Source: Gammaproteobacteria bacterium
GTDB lineage: Bacteria > Pseudomonadota > Gammaproteobacteria > Chromatiales > Chromatiaceae
Reading direction: 5' to 3'
Assembly (NCBI GenBank): GCA_024206335.1
Contig: JAAGZL010000730.1
Span: 30,675-94,674 of the forward strand
Length of the DNA: 64,000 bases
The notes beneath the pieces were generated by a model. It saw only the letters and a list, made by a program, of their open reading frames with translations. It was not told the origin of the DNA and made no database searches. Shown one piece after another: positions 1 through 10,571 of this stretch. The stretch's first letter is position 1. Every line of letters starts with the position of its first letter. The position numbers and the translations under genes are program-made.

Positions 1-464
1 ATACGATCGGAGAAATCTCCGGCCAGGGAGCGCACCGCCAGGCGTGCCGCTGCGGTGGTACCAGATTCGATCAGATCGGCAATGGCCTCGGCCTGGGCCA
101 GATCCAGCTTACCATTGAGGAAGGCGCGCTGGCTGAACTCCCCGGGATGGGCCAGACGTGCGCCCAGTTCCAATACCCGTTGCAGCAGCAGGTCCATCAC
201 CACCGGGCCACCATGGCCCTGTAGCTCTAGGATATCTTCCCCAGTAAAGGAGCTGGGGTTGAGAAAAAACAGGGCTATGCCGCCATCGATGGTCAAGCCT
301 GCTCCATCGCGAAAGTTGGCAAACTCGGCCCGCCTGGCTTCTGGCACTCCACCCAGGATCTCGGTAGCGATATGGCATACGGCAGGACCCGAGACCCGTA
401 CAATACCCACCCCTCCATATCCTGGCGGGGTAGCAATCGCGGTTATGGTCTCCTGCTCAGACAC
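1..464 (-). CDS. mnmE: tRNA modification GTPase MnmE, N-terminal part
   Basis: This is the first ~154 residues of MnmE, which with MnmG adds the 5-carboxymethylaminomethyl group to wobble uridine of tRNAs. The gene runs off the left edge of the window. The visible part covers the N-terminal tetrahydrofolate-binding domain ([13 protein letters not shown] near residue 15) and the start of the helical domain ([14 protein letters not shown]). The start is GTG at 464, supported by a TAAGGAGT ribosome-binding site at 473-480. It lies downstream of yidC on the same strand with a 53-nt gap, the usual gammaproteobacterial order. The GTPase domain is outside the window. Confidence 0.95.
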   Translation of the reverse strand, partial: MSEQETITAIATPPGYGGVGIVRVSGPAVCHIATEILGGVPEARRAEFANFRDGAGLTIDGGIALFFLNPSSFTGEDILELQGHGGPVVMDLLLQRVLELGARLAHPGEFSQRAFLNGKLDLAQAEAIADLIESGTTAAARLAVRSLAGDFSDR

Positions 465-517
465 AGGTCAGTACTCCTTACTCATCATAATGAAGGAGCA
501 GTAGCCTCAGATGGCAG

Positions 518-2197
518 TTATTTAGCGGCCTTTTCGATCTGCATGGTGATATACCACTGCTGAGCGATAGAAAGGACATTATTGACCACCCAGTACAGCA
601 CCAGCCCGGCTGGGAAGGTGGCAAACATGACCGTAAAGATGAATGGCAGCGCCATCATGATCTTGGCCTGCATGGGATCGGGTGGTGGTGGGTTCAGCTT
701 CTGCTGGATGAACATGGAGACACCCATGATAACCGGCAGCACATAGAATGGATCCTTGACCGAGAGATCATTCAGCCAGAACATAAACGGTGCCTGGCGC
801 AGTTCCACGCTCTCCAACAGTACCCAGTAGAGGGCGATGAATACCGGAATCTGTACCAGTATGGGGAGGCAGCCACCCAGGGGGTTGATCTTCTCCTTCT
901 TATACAGCTCCATCATGGCCTGGTTCAGGCCCTGTTTGTCATCACCGAAGCGCTCTTTAAGTGCCGTCATGCGCGGGGTCATCCGGCGCATGTTGGCCAT
1001 GGATTTATAACTGGCCTCGGAGAGTTTGAAGAAGGCCAGCTTGATCAACATGGTCAAGAAGATGATGGACCAGCCCCAGTTACCAACCAGGGAGTGGATC
1101 TTACCCAGCAACCAGAAGATGGGTTGGGCCAGGATGGTCAACCAGCCATAGTCTACCGTCAGGTCCAGTCCCGGAGCGATCTCTTTCAGCTCATTCTGCA
1201 GCTTTGGTCCGGCCACCAGCGAGCTGTTGAAGGTATAATCCGCGCCCTTGGCCACCGTTACCGATGGGGTATAGGAGCCGACGGCGTAACGCTGTCCGGA
1301 GTAGACCTCGGTGTAGAAATGATTCTCCTCATCCGGCTGCGGAACCCAGGAACCGATGAAGTAGTGTTGCAGCATGGCGATCCAGCCGCCCGTTACATCC
1401 AGGCTGAGCTTCGACTCTTCCATATCATCAAAGGCAATCTTTTCGTACTTGTTGTCCGGGGTATAGATGGCAGCGCCGGTGTAGGTGTACATAAAGGCGC
1501 TGCCGCCCTCTGCATCCGGACTGCGTTGCAACTGCTTGTACTCGCGCCCGGACCATGGCTGGTCGGACCCATTCTTCACCATGTGCTGCACCTGGACCTG
1601 GTACGAACCACGGCTGAAGAGAAAGCGCTTAGTGACAACTACCCCACTGGGGTGGGACCAATCCAGATCCACACTGAGGCTATCCTTGCCCTGCTCCATC
1701 TCGAAGCTATCGCTGCTCACAGAGTATTGACTCTCATGGGTTGGCGCCAGCTCCTTGTCCGCGCCGATCAGGCCAGACTGAGCAATAAACAGCCCTGGGC
1801 TCTGATCGCGCATCAGCTGGAATTTTTCATCCGGATTTTCCAGGGTCAGCGGATAGGCCATCAGGAACATGTTCTTGATGGTGCCACCCTTGGTATCTAT
1901 ATCCAGACGGAACAGATCGGTCAAAACCGAGATAGATGCCCCGGAACTGGTGGTGGCAGTAGCGGCTGCGGGCATTTCTGCCTTGACCTGGGAGGTGTTG
2001 CCGCTGGTGACCTGGATATTCGGTACGGCCGTTTCGCCAGAACCTGTGGTTACAGGGGTAGCGGTCAGCTGCTGGGGTTGAGCCCCGGTTGCAGTGGCTG
2101 CAACTGATGCGGGTCCATAATCCTCCTGCCAAGCCTGCCACAATAGCAGCGAAACTAGAACCAGGGCGAATACCAAGATAAGGCGCAGATTATCCAT
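518..2197 (-). CDS. yidC: Membrane protein insertase YidC
   Basis: YidC (559 aa from this start) inserts and folds inner-membrane proteins, alone or with SecYEG. The N-terminus is one membrane segment (NLRLILVFALVLVSLLLW). A large periplasmic beta domain follows, and then the conserved insertase core from about residue 350, with several membrane segments, the cytoplasmic hairpin rich in K/R (SYKSMANMRRMTP) and the NPLGGCLPILVQIP segment. The ATG at 2197 (MDNLRLIL) is the family's usual start; the frame is open to a TTG four codons earlier. It lies between rnpA and mnmE. The yidD gene often found between rnpA and yidC is absent here. Confidence 0.97.
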   Translation of the reverse strand: MDNLRLILVFALVLVSLLLWQAWQEDYGPASVAATATGAQPQQLTATPVTTGSGETAVPNIQVTSGNTSQVKAEMPAAATATTSSGASISVLTDLFRLDIDTKGGTIKNMFLMAYPLTLENPDEKFQLMRDQSPGLFIAQSGLIGADKELAPTHESQYSVSSDSFEMEQGKDSLSVDLDWSHPSGVVVTKRFLFSRGSYQVQVQHMVKNGSDQPWSGREYKQLQRSPDAEGGSAFMYTYTGAAIYTPDNKYEKIAFDDMEESKLSLDVTGGWIAMLQHYFIGSWVPQPDEENHFYTEVYSGQRYAVGSYTPSVTVAKGADYTFNSSLVAGPKLQNELKEIAPGLDLTVDYGWLTILAQPIFWLLGKIHSLVGNWGWSIIFLTMLIKLAFFKLSEASYKSMANMRRMTPRMTALKERFGDDKQGLNQAMMELYKKEKINPLGGCLPILVQIPVFIALYWVLLESVELRQAPFMFWLNDLSVKDPFYVLPVIMGVSMFIQQKLNPPPPDPMQAKIMMALPFIFTVMFATFPAGLVLYWVVNNVLSIAQQWYITMQIEKAAK

Positions 2198-2275
2198 GTA
2201 CGGTCTCAAGATGAGTAAGTGAAATGTGAAGACTCTAGTTTAGTAAACACTTTGGCTTGTTAGATCAGGTAACGA

Positions 2276-2647
2276 CTAACCCTTGTTTGAGACGACCTTT
2301 TTATGCAGCCGTTTCCAATGACGGCTGAGGGAATCAAACAGAACCCGGTTGCTCATGCTGCTGGTACCCTTGCGATTGAGCACCACATAATCAATCCCGT
2401 CCAGCTCCTCCCCGTGGCAACGAAAGCTCTCTCGTATTACCCTTTTTATACGGTTTCGATCTACTGCCAGGCGTGCATACTTCTTGGATACGGCCAGACC
2501 TAGTCTGGGCGCTGCACGGCCGGAGGATCGACAGAGTACCGCAAAACAGTCATCCGTACTCTTGAATGGACGCTGAAAAACAGAACGATACTGTGCTGGC
2601 TGTAGAAGCCTGCTATCACGGGGAAAGCCTGCCTGCTTGATCAGCAC
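2276..2647 (-). CDS. rnpA: Ribonuclease P protein component
   Basis: RnpA (123 aa) is the protein subunit of RNase P, which removes 5' leaders from pre-tRNAs. The family signature RNRIKRVIRES is present near residue 65, and the N-terminal GFPRDSRLLQPAQY matches the usual FPRExRLL start. The start codon is GTG at 2647, only 12 nt after the rpmH stop, so the two are co-transcribed as in most bacteria. Length is normal for the family. Confidence 0.96.
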   Translation of the reverse strand: MLIKQAGFPRDSRLLQPAQYRSVFQRPFKSTDDCFAVLCRSSGRAAPRLGLAVSKKYARLAVDRNRIKRVIRESFRCHGEELDGIDYVVLNRKGTSSMSNRVLFDSLSRHWKRLHKKVVSNKG

Positions 2648-2659
2648 TGAAAACAGATG

Positions 2660-2794
2660 TTACGGGGTCAGTCTGGCTCGGCCTTTGGCACGACGTGCAT
2701 TGATAACCTTACGGCCATTGCGTGTTGCCATACGTGCGCGAAAACCATGGGTACGTGCCCGTTTAAGAGTACTGGGTTGAAATGTTCTTTTCAT
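2660..2794 (-). CDS. rpmH: 50S ribosomal protein L34
   Basis: This short gene encodes the 44-residue L34. The translation begins [18 protein letters not shown] and continues with the invariant [21 protein letters not shown] pattern, ending RLTP. L34 is one of the smallest large-subunit proteins and classically marks the origin side opposite dnaA. It starts the operon rpmH-rnpA-yidC-mnmE. A good promoter lies about 70 nt upstream on the minus strand. Confidence 0.98.
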   Translation of the reverse strand: MKRTFQPSTLKRARTHGFRARMATRNGRKVINARRAKGRARLTP

Positions 2795-2861
2795 GCCGAT
2801 TCACCAAAAAATTATGTCCCCTTAGCAGAATTTACTAAAAGGCCTGGAAAAAAAGGCGCTT

Positions 2862-2891
2862 AGAGTACTTTGATAAGCGCACCCATGTCAA
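2862..2891 (-). promoter_or_regulatory. Candidate rpmH operon promoter
   Basis: On the minus strand a perfect -35 hexamer TTGACA (2886-2891) is followed after 18 nt by TACTCT (2862-2867), a fair -10. It lies about 70 nt upstream of the rpmH start and points into the rpmH-rnpA-yidC-mnmE operon. Assigned by sequence match only. Confidence 0.55.
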
Positions 2892-3047
2892 TATAAATTA
2901 CAGGGGGATCTAACATGGGGCTTGGCAGTCAATGGCACCATTTTCTGTTCGCCAATAGGCCATTGTAGTCATTTATCTGTCTGAATATAAAGAAAATCAA
3001 GGATAACAGGGCTGATAACAACCGCCTCTGGAGAACAGACGCACAAC

Positions 3048-3069
3048 TATAATTCGATGCTGTGGATAA
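3048..3069 (+). promoter_or_regulatory. dnaA -10 element and adjoining DnaA box
   Basis: TATAAT at 3048-3053 is a consensus -10 about 130 nt upstream of dnaA; a -35 is not obvious. The perfect DnaA box TGTGGATAA (reverse orientation) at 3061-3069 would lie over the start-site region. DnaA bound there could repress its own gene, as in E. coli; that is inference from position. Confidence 0.55.
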
Positions 3070-3185
3070 CTTTTATACTTTTATGTAGACTCTGAAAGCT
3101 GAGTAACTTCCACCCTAAAACCAAAAACCTAATGGGTTGTGTGAGAAAAAATTGAAGCGATTAGTAACAACAGCGGAGATACACT

Positions 3186-4511
3186 GTGACTCCATGGAAT
3201 AGATGCATCGAGCATCTCGAGAACACACTCTCAGACCAGGAGTTCAACACGTGGATTCGACCTCTTCAGGTGGACGAAGAGGCTACAGAGGTAATGCTGT
3301 TTGCCCCCAACAAGTTTGTCCTGGACTGGGTCAAAAACCACTATCAGGAACAGATTACCCTGCTGTTGGAACAGCTGTCCAACGGTCAGATTACCCGGGT
3401 CTCTCTAGGAATCGGCGGCAGCCGGCGTCAAAACGAGCCCGAAACCACGCCGGCCAAAGAGAGCAGAACCCGGATACGGCCACAGGTCAAAAGCAATCTA
3501 AACCCGGATTTTGTGTTTGATACCTTTGTCGAGGGTAAATCCAACCAGCTGGCCAGGGCGGCATCTGTCCAGATTGGTGGAAACCCGGGACGGGCCTATA
3601 ATCCTCTGTTTATCTATGGTGGCGTAGGCCTGGGTAAGACCCATCTGATGCACGCCATCGGTAACTCCATCCTGAACAACAACCCATCTGCCACCGTGCT
3701 GTATAAACACTCTGAGGGTTTTGTTGCTGCCATGGTTAGGGCCCTGCAGCACAATAAGATAGATGAGTTCAAACGCGAATACCGATCGGTAAACGCGCTG
3801 CTCATCGATGACGTACAGTTTTTTGCCGGCAAGGAGCGTTCACAGGAAGAGTTTTTTCACACCTTCAACGCCCTGTTTGAGTCCAAACAACAGATCATCC
3901 TTACCAGTGACCGTTTTCCCAAGGAGGTGACCGGGCTGGAGGAGAGATTAAGATCACGCTTCGGTTGGGGGCTGACCGTAGCCATTGAGCCGCCCGATCT
4001 GGAGACCAGGGTAGCGATTATAAAGAGCAAGGCGGTGCAACTGTTCGGTGTAGACTTTCCCAACGAGGTGGCCTTTTTTATTGGCAACCGGGTTAGATCG
4101 AACATCCGGGAGCTGGAAGGAGCACTGCGGCGCATCGTGGCAAACGCAGAGTTTACCGGCCGCCCAATAACATTAGAGTTTGCAAAAGAGGCGCTGCGAG
4201 ATATGCTGGCGGCTCAAGATAAACTGGTAACCATTGAGAATATCCAGAAGACCGTGGCCGAATACTATAAGATTCGGACCTCTGAGTTACTCTCCAGCAC
4301 CAGAAGTAGAACCATTGCCAGACCGCGTCAGATTGCGATGTCATTGGCAAAAGAGCTTACAAACCATAGCCTACCAGAGATTGGCAATGCGTTCGGTGGC
4401 AGGGACCATACCACCGTACTCTATGCCACCAGGAAGATTGCTGAACTCAAAGAGAGCGATCACCGCATTGAAGAAGACTATGGAAACCTGTTTAGAACTC
4501 TTACAAGTTGA
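3186..4511 (+). CDS. dnaA: Chromosomal replication initiator DnaA
   Basis: DnaA (441 aa) binds DnaA boxes at oriC and melts the origin in its ATP form. Domain I is visible at residues 1-85 ([25 protein letters not shown]). The linker is short. The AAA+ core has Walker A GGVGLGKT at 145-152 and Walker [11 protein letters not shown]. Domain IV ends with the DNA-binding signature [14 protein letters not shown]. The start is GTG at 3186 with GGAG eight bases upstream. It is first in the dnaA-dnaN-recF-gyrB series, and its likely binding sites lie on both sides of the gene. Confidence 0.98.
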   Translation: MTPWNRCIEHLENTLSDQEFNTWIRPLQVDEEATEVMLFAPNKFVLDWVKNHYQEQITLLLEQLSNGQITRVSLGIGGSRRQNEPETTPAKESRTRIRPQVKSNLNPDFVFDTFVEGKSNQLARAASVQIGGNPGRAYNPLFIYGGVGLGKTHLMHAIGNSILNNNPSATVLYKHSEGFVAAMVRALQHNKIDEFKREYRSVNALLIDDVQFFAGKERSQEEFFHTFNALFESKQQIILTSDRFPKEVTGLEERLRSRFGWGLTVAIEPPDLETRVAIIKSKAVQLFGVDFPNEVAFFIGNRVRSNIRELEGALRRIVANAEFTGRPITLEFAKEALRDMLAAQDKLVTIENIQKTVAEYYKIRTSELLSSTRSRTIARPRQIAMSLAKELTNHSLPEIGNAFGGRDHTTVLYATRKIAELKESDHRIEEDYGNLFRTLTS

Positions 4512-4729
4512 TGTGAATAAACTGTGGATAGATTTAGAGGCGGATCTAAGCCCAAAGTTATCCACAAGTTACTACAGGGAGTCCAGACAAAAACCGGTGG
4601 TTACTAACAGGTATTAGTTGTCATAAGGCAATGAATACACAAAAGAAAGTACTGTTTGCACTAGTTACCAACAGTACTAATAGTAATAACTATAATATAA
4701 TTAACTTATTTGTTTAAGAGAGCTTAAAC
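4512..4729 (+). other. Candidate oriC (dnaA-dnaN intergenic region)
   Basis: This gap has a DnaA-box cluster on the left: TGTGAATAA (4512-4520, one mismatch), TGTGGATAG (4523-4531, one mismatch) and a perfect TTATCCACA (4558-4566). A weaker TTACCAACA follows at 4665-4673. Immediately after it comes a very AT-rich stretch, 4675-4712, with TACTAATAGTAATAAC at its start. A box cluster plus an AT-rich melting zone next to dnaA is the standard design of oriC. The dnaN promoter must also lie here. Replication start was not demonstrated. Confidence 0.65.
4558..4566 (+). promoter_or_regulatory. Perfect DnaA box
   Basis: TTATCCACA, the exact consensus DnaA 9-mer, in the dnaA-dnaN gap. Two one-mismatch boxes in the opposite orientation lie 27-46 nt to its left. 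Confidence 0.8.
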
Positions 4730-5830
4730 ATGAAAATAGTCACAAGTAGAGAAGAGTTACTCAAGCCCCTAACGATGGTAGGAGGGGTAGTTGAAAAAAG
4801 GCAGACCTTGCCAATATTGGCAAACATTCTAATTAATGCCGATCAAGATAGGTTAAAGATTACGGCGACAGATCTGGAGGTGGAACTCAAAACAGAGGCC
4901 TCAGTAACCAAGAGTGAAGAGGTAGATTTTACGCTACCAGCAAGAAAACTGATCGACATCTGCCGGGCACTACCAGATAGCACTGAAATATCACTGGATA
5001 TCCAGGGTGAAAAGGCGGTAATTATCGCTGGTAGAAGCCGGTTTACCCTAGGTGTATTGCCAGCGAAGGATTATCCTGCAATTGAAATTGAAGGGGCCAT
5101 TAAGGGTATTCGAGTACAGGAAGGGGTATTAAAGAACCTGATTGACAAGACACAATTTGCCATGGCTCAGCAGGATGTTCGCTACTATCTGAATGGTCTC
5201 TTGCTGGAGATTGCAGATGGTGTGCTACGGGCTGTTGCCACCGATGGTCATAGATTGGCTATGAGTGAAGCGGTTGAGGGACTAGAGGGGGCTGAAGATT
5301 TCCAGATTATCATCCCGAGAAAGGCCGTTCTTGAACTGGGTAGGATGCTTAATGATAGTGATCGCGAGATTGCCATAGAGGTTGGATCCAACAACGTCCG
5401 GATAATCATGGGTGATACCATATTCACATCCAAACTTATCGATGGGAAGTTTCCGGATTACCAGAAGGTGGTACCAGTCGGCACAGATAAGCAGGTGATC
5501 GTAGACCGAGAAAGCATGCGTCAGGCACTGCATAGAACGTCCATTCTATCCAATGAAAAATACCGTGGAATTAGATTTAATTTTGCCAAGGATAATCTGG
5601 AACTGTTGGCTCATAATCCAGAGCAGGAGGAGGCAAAAGAGGAACTGGAGATCACATATGATGGTGAAAAACTGGTCATTGGTTTCAATGTTGGTTACTT
5701 GATTGAGGTACTTACTGTGATCAGTGGAGACAATGTGGTACTCGAACTTAAAGACGAAAACAGTAGTTGCTTAATTAGATCTCAGGAGGGTGATAGCAGC
5801 AGATATGTTGTAATGCCCATGCGCATCTAG
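4730..5830 (+). CDS. dnaN: DNA polymerase III sliding clamp (beta subunit)
   Basis: DnaN (366 aa) forms the dimeric ring that tethers DNA polymerase III to DNA. The sequence aligns throughout with the three repeated clamp folds. It starts MKIVTSREELLKPLTMVGGVVEKRQTLP, contains ATDLEVEL and AVATDGHRLAMSE, and ends with the family's VVMPMRI tail, which lines the partner-binding pocket. Length is exactly typical. It follows the putative oriC and precedes recF by 67 nt, the conserved order. Confidence 0.98.
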   Translation: MKIVTSREELLKPLTMVGGVVEKRQTLPILANILINADQDRLKITATDLEVELKTEASVTKSEEVDFTLPARKLIDICRALPDSTEISLDIQGEKAVIIAGRSRFTLGVLPAKDYPAIEIEGAIKGIRVQEGVLKNLIDKTQFAMAQQDVRYYLNGLLLEIADGVLRAVATDGHRLAMSEAVEGLEGAEDFQIIIPRKAVLELGRMLNDSDREIAIEVGSNNVRIIMGDTIFTSKLIDGKFPDYQKVVPVGTDKQVIVDRESMRQALHRTSILSNEKYRGIRFNFAKDNLELLAHNPEQEEAKEELEITYDGEKLVIGFNVGYLIEVLTVISGDNVVLELKDENSSCLIRSQEGDSSRYVVMPMRI

Positions 5831-5897
5831 GCAGTGGCAATAACCATCTGGCGTCACGCTCAACCGTTTACAGCCAACGAAAAGACGCAATAGTGCG

Positions 5898-6959
5898 ATG
5901 GTGATAAAGCAGATAAGAATACATAATCTCCGAATAATTAAAGAGATAGAGTTTGAACCAGAAAGCGAACTGAATCTAATCTGGGGTGCGAATGGATCTG
6001 GCAAGACCACTATTCTTGAGTCTATATACCTGCTTGGAAGAGGCAAATCATTCAGAAAGGCGGAGAAAGATCAGCTTATCAGGAGAGGGGAACAGCAGCT
6101 TAACCTCTTTGTCCACGCCCAAGATAACAGTCATAGCAATGCCCTTGGTCTAATCAAGGGTAATGGCATTACCCAAGCGAAGCTTAATGGCAGAAAAATT
6201 ACCAGGATGTCAGACTTGGCGCGTGCCATTCCACTTATCGTCATCACTCCTAATTCACATGAAATACTGGAGCGTGGTCCCCAATACAGAAGGAGATTTC
6301 TGGATTGGGGTGTGTTCCACGTGGAACCAGAGTTTAGAAACGCATTTGAACGTTTTTCAAGAGCTCTGAAACAGAGGAATGCAGCACTTAGACTGAGAGA
6401 AAATGTTGCTTCCAGTTGGGATAGGGAACTCATCGAATCAGGAAATACAGTAAATCGCCATAGGGAAAACTACTACGCCCAACTCGCAAATAAAATACAA
6501 TCAATTTCCAGGGAGCTTCTGGACCTCGGCCAAATCCAGATTGACTGGAACAGGGGGTGGTCAGATAAAACTGATCTAAATCAAAACCTGGAAGATATGC
6601 GAAGGGGTGACATGCAAGCAGGGTACACCAGGTACGGCCCTCATCGCGCTGACCTCTGTATCAAACTTAACAACCAAAAAGTAGAAAAGGTGGCATCTAG
6701 AGGTCAGCAGAAGATGTTAGTTGTCGCCATGCACCTGGCACAGGTTGCGGTAGCACGTGACTTGGTGAGTACAGATACTGTTATCCTGATTGATGATCTA
6801 ACCTCGGAACTTGACTCTAGCAACAGACGTAGGCTTCTTGAATATTTGCAACAGATGGGTAATCAAATATTTATCACAGGAGTGGATAATATATCTGCTA
6901 GTTGCCCGGGGTTCTCCAGGGTGTTCCACGTGGAACAGGGTAAAATCTCTGCGGGGTAG
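5898..6959 (+). CDS. recF: DNA replication and repair protein RecF
   Basis: RecF (353 aa) is an SMC-like ATPase that helps load RecA at single-strand gaps. Walker A is GANGSGKTT near residue 30, the ABC-type signature is ASRGQQKML near 270, and Walker B is VILIDDLTSELD near 295. The start may be ATG at 5898 or the next codon GTG at 5901. An oddity is that two 16-bp parS-like palindromes are written into the coding sequence, both giving the residues VFHVE. It sits between dnaN and gyrB as usual. Confidence 0.97.
   Translation: MVIKQIRIHNLRIIKEIEFEPESELNLIWGANGSGKTTILESIYLLGRGKSFRKAEKDQLIRRGEQQLNLFVHAQDNSHSNALGLIKGNGITQAKLNGRKITRMSDLARAIPLIVITPNSHEILERGPQYRRRFLDWGVFHVEPEFRNAFERFSRALKQRNAALRLRENVASSWDRELIESGNTVNRHRENYYAQLANKIQSISRELLDLGQIQIDWNRGWSDKTDLNQNLEDMRRGDMQAGYTRYGPHRADLCIKLNNQKVEKVASRGQQKMLVVAMHLAQVAVARDLVSTDTVILIDDLTSELDSSNRRRLLEYLQQMGNQIFITGVDNISASCPGFSRVFHVEQGKISAG
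6313..6328. promoter_or_regulatory. parS: parS-like ParB binding site 1 (inside recF)
   Basis: TGTTCCACGTGGAACC matches the ParB site known from Pseudomonas chromosomes (TGTTCCACGTGGAACA/C) at every position. It has a 14-bp palindromic core. The site lies in the recF coding sequence about 1.7 kb from the putative oriC. parA and parB are not in the window; in related genomes they lie just past mnmE-mnmG. Confidence 0.85.
6922..6937. promoter_or_regulatory. parS: parS-like ParB binding site 2 (inside recF)
   Basis: TGTTCCACGTGGAACA is a perfect 16-bp palindrome and an exact match to the bacterial chromosomal parS consensus of the Pseudomonas type. It lies near the 3' end of recF, 609 bp from site 1. 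Two exact sites so close together next to the origin are unlikely by chance. Confidence 0.88.
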
Positions 6960-6999
6960 GCATACAAATATCAGCACCATAATCTGTAGCAGTGTATAA

Positions 7000-9432
<2,433 letters not shown>

Positions 9433-9528
9433 GTCCCGCGCATAAATAAACCCATATTCTATCCCTATTGATGGTACGACAATGATAGTGACGCCACACA
9501 AATAGCAGTACTTATACTGCTAGCTATG

Positions 9529-9544
9529 AAGTAAGCGCTTACTT
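9529..9544. repeat. 16-bp perfect palindrome
   Basis: AAGTAAGCGCTTACTT is identical on both strands. It may be an operator for a dimeric regulator; no regulator gene is adjacent. Confidence 0.5.
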
Positions 9545-9690
9545 ACGGTGTGGTGACTGTTCAACCAAGGCTTTTGCCAATATTGTTATTCATTTAATCA
9601 AACCCCCCTGCAGCGCTCAACTGAGGGGGCTGAAAACCATGCTGTCAGACCCCGTCCCAAAGATGCAGTATTTAGTAGAACATAATAGTC

Positions 9691-9763
9691 GTTACCACTA
9701 AATATACGTTACCCGTAACACATGGTGTTACCATTTTACCCAAATTAATATCTCAGGTAACAC
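9691..9763. repeat. Cluster of GTTACC/GGTAAC half-sites
   Basis: GTTACC occurs at 9691-9696, 9708-9713 and 9727-9732, and the inverted form GGTAAC at 9756-9761. The last two extend to an 8-bp inverted pair, GTGTTACC and GGTAACAC. Such clusters often bind a repressor or activator; no protein is assigned. Confidence 0.4.
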
Positions 9764-9940
9764 AATCTCTTGATTGAAGCTGTTTGTATTCTGGTGTCGA
9801 AGCAGATCATCATAAGATTTTGTATATATACTAATACTCCCTAACTAATTGTTTTATAAACCCCATAATTATTATCAATATGCATATACATACCTATTAT
9901 TAGGTAGAAATAACGATCTCTACAAAACCAGAGTGATTAT

Positions 9941-9956
9941 TGGCACAGGATCTGCA
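9941..9956 (+). promoter_or_regulatory. Candidate sigma-54 (-24/-12) promoter
   Basis: TGGCACAGGATCTGCA matches the sigma-54 pattern TGGCAC-N5-TTGCA with one change, with the required 10 nt between the GG and GC pairs. It points towards the transporter operon, whose first gene starts about 600 nt downstream. Sigma-54 control is common for amide or amino-acid uptake genes under nitrogen limitation. The long leader is a weakness. Confidence 0.4.
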
Positions 9957-10284
9957 TTAAGACTCATAGTAGGCATATGAGTAAATGTTGCCCATCCAGG
10001 TAGTTTTCCTGGCTTCTATATCTGCTCAAAAGGCGTTATTGGAGACACGAGGAATTAATATAGTCGGCATACCAAGGCGCGACACCTGAAGTTGGTTGGG
10101 ATAGTTCATGCATCTGTCTGGAATGAGTGGGTATATTGCAATAACTCTACAAATTTAGATTTGGCAAGAGGACAGAGTACTGAGTTGGGGTAATCTGCAT
10201 TGAAAAATAAGATTTTCCTGACTTTTACATCTGTTGTTGGTTTCATTAGTTGCATTGGGTGAAATCGTATTCCTATCCATTTGA

Positions 10285-10515
10285 AGTTCTGTTGAGAATA
10301 CTGGGGCATATCAGCCGGTTTTTGGATCAGTATTCCCAGCAAGATCGTACAACCCTGTTGGATTAGCTGCTTGGCAAAAGGAGTTGATTACCCGTTTATC
10401 GGTACTCAATGTTGTGACAGCTGGGCGTGATCAGCGGGGTTGTCTGATCAATAGTGTTAACCAGGCGTTTAGCCGGTTATGCGAAAAACCGCACCAGGTG
10501 CCAGATGGCGCTTGA
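10285..10515 (+). pseudogene. Possible decayed reading frame upstream of transporter
   Basis: From just after an in-frame TGA at 10282 the frame is open for 76 codons to TGA at 10513. It has protein-like composition (NPVGLAAWQKELITRL, then INSVNQAFSRLCEKP), but there is no usable start codon or ribosome-binding site. It could be the 3' remnant of a lost gene, perhaps a regulator of the downstream transporter, or a chance frame. No family was recognised. Confidence 0.25.
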
Positions 10516-10571
10516 TGCACTTGCAAATAATATCGGGCGTCAAACCCGGCAAGGAGAGAGGAAATAATCTT

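Larger units (their letters stand above)
2795..3185. other. rpmH-dnaA divergent intergenic region
   Basis: This 391-nt region holds no gene. It carries the rpmH promoter on the left and the dnaA promoter on the right. One perfect DnaA box (TGTGGATAA, 3061-3069) lies just after a TATAAT (3048-3053). Only one perfect 9-mer was found here, whereas the dnaA-dnaN gap has more, so this part alone is a weak origin candidate. Confidence 0.7.
9433..10571. other. 1.1-kb intergenic region with regulatory-looking elements
   Basis: No intact gene is supported here. The AT-rich stretch holds: an inverted repeat AGCAGTA-CTTA-TACTGCT (9504-9521); a 16-bp perfect palindrome (9529-9544); a weak C-run/G-run hairpin (9603-9629) that could end gyrB transcription; a set of GTTACC half-sites (9691-9763); a sigma-54-like promoter (9941-9956); and an 76-codon open stretch without a good start (10285-10515). 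The first strong ribosome-binding site is that of the transporter gene at 10572. Confidence 0.6.

Noticed and set aside
1094-2107. 337-aa plus-strand frame
   Set aside because: Antisense shadow of yidC; low-complexity translation, no ribosome-binding site, no family.
9617-9626. TCAACTGAGG, equal to the MITE end
   Set aside because: A single 10-mer with no matching left end or internal similarity; chance or part of a weak terminator.
10106-10342. 78-aa minus-strand frame in the long intergenic region
   Set aside because: No ribosome-binding site, no recognisable domain, composition not coding-like.
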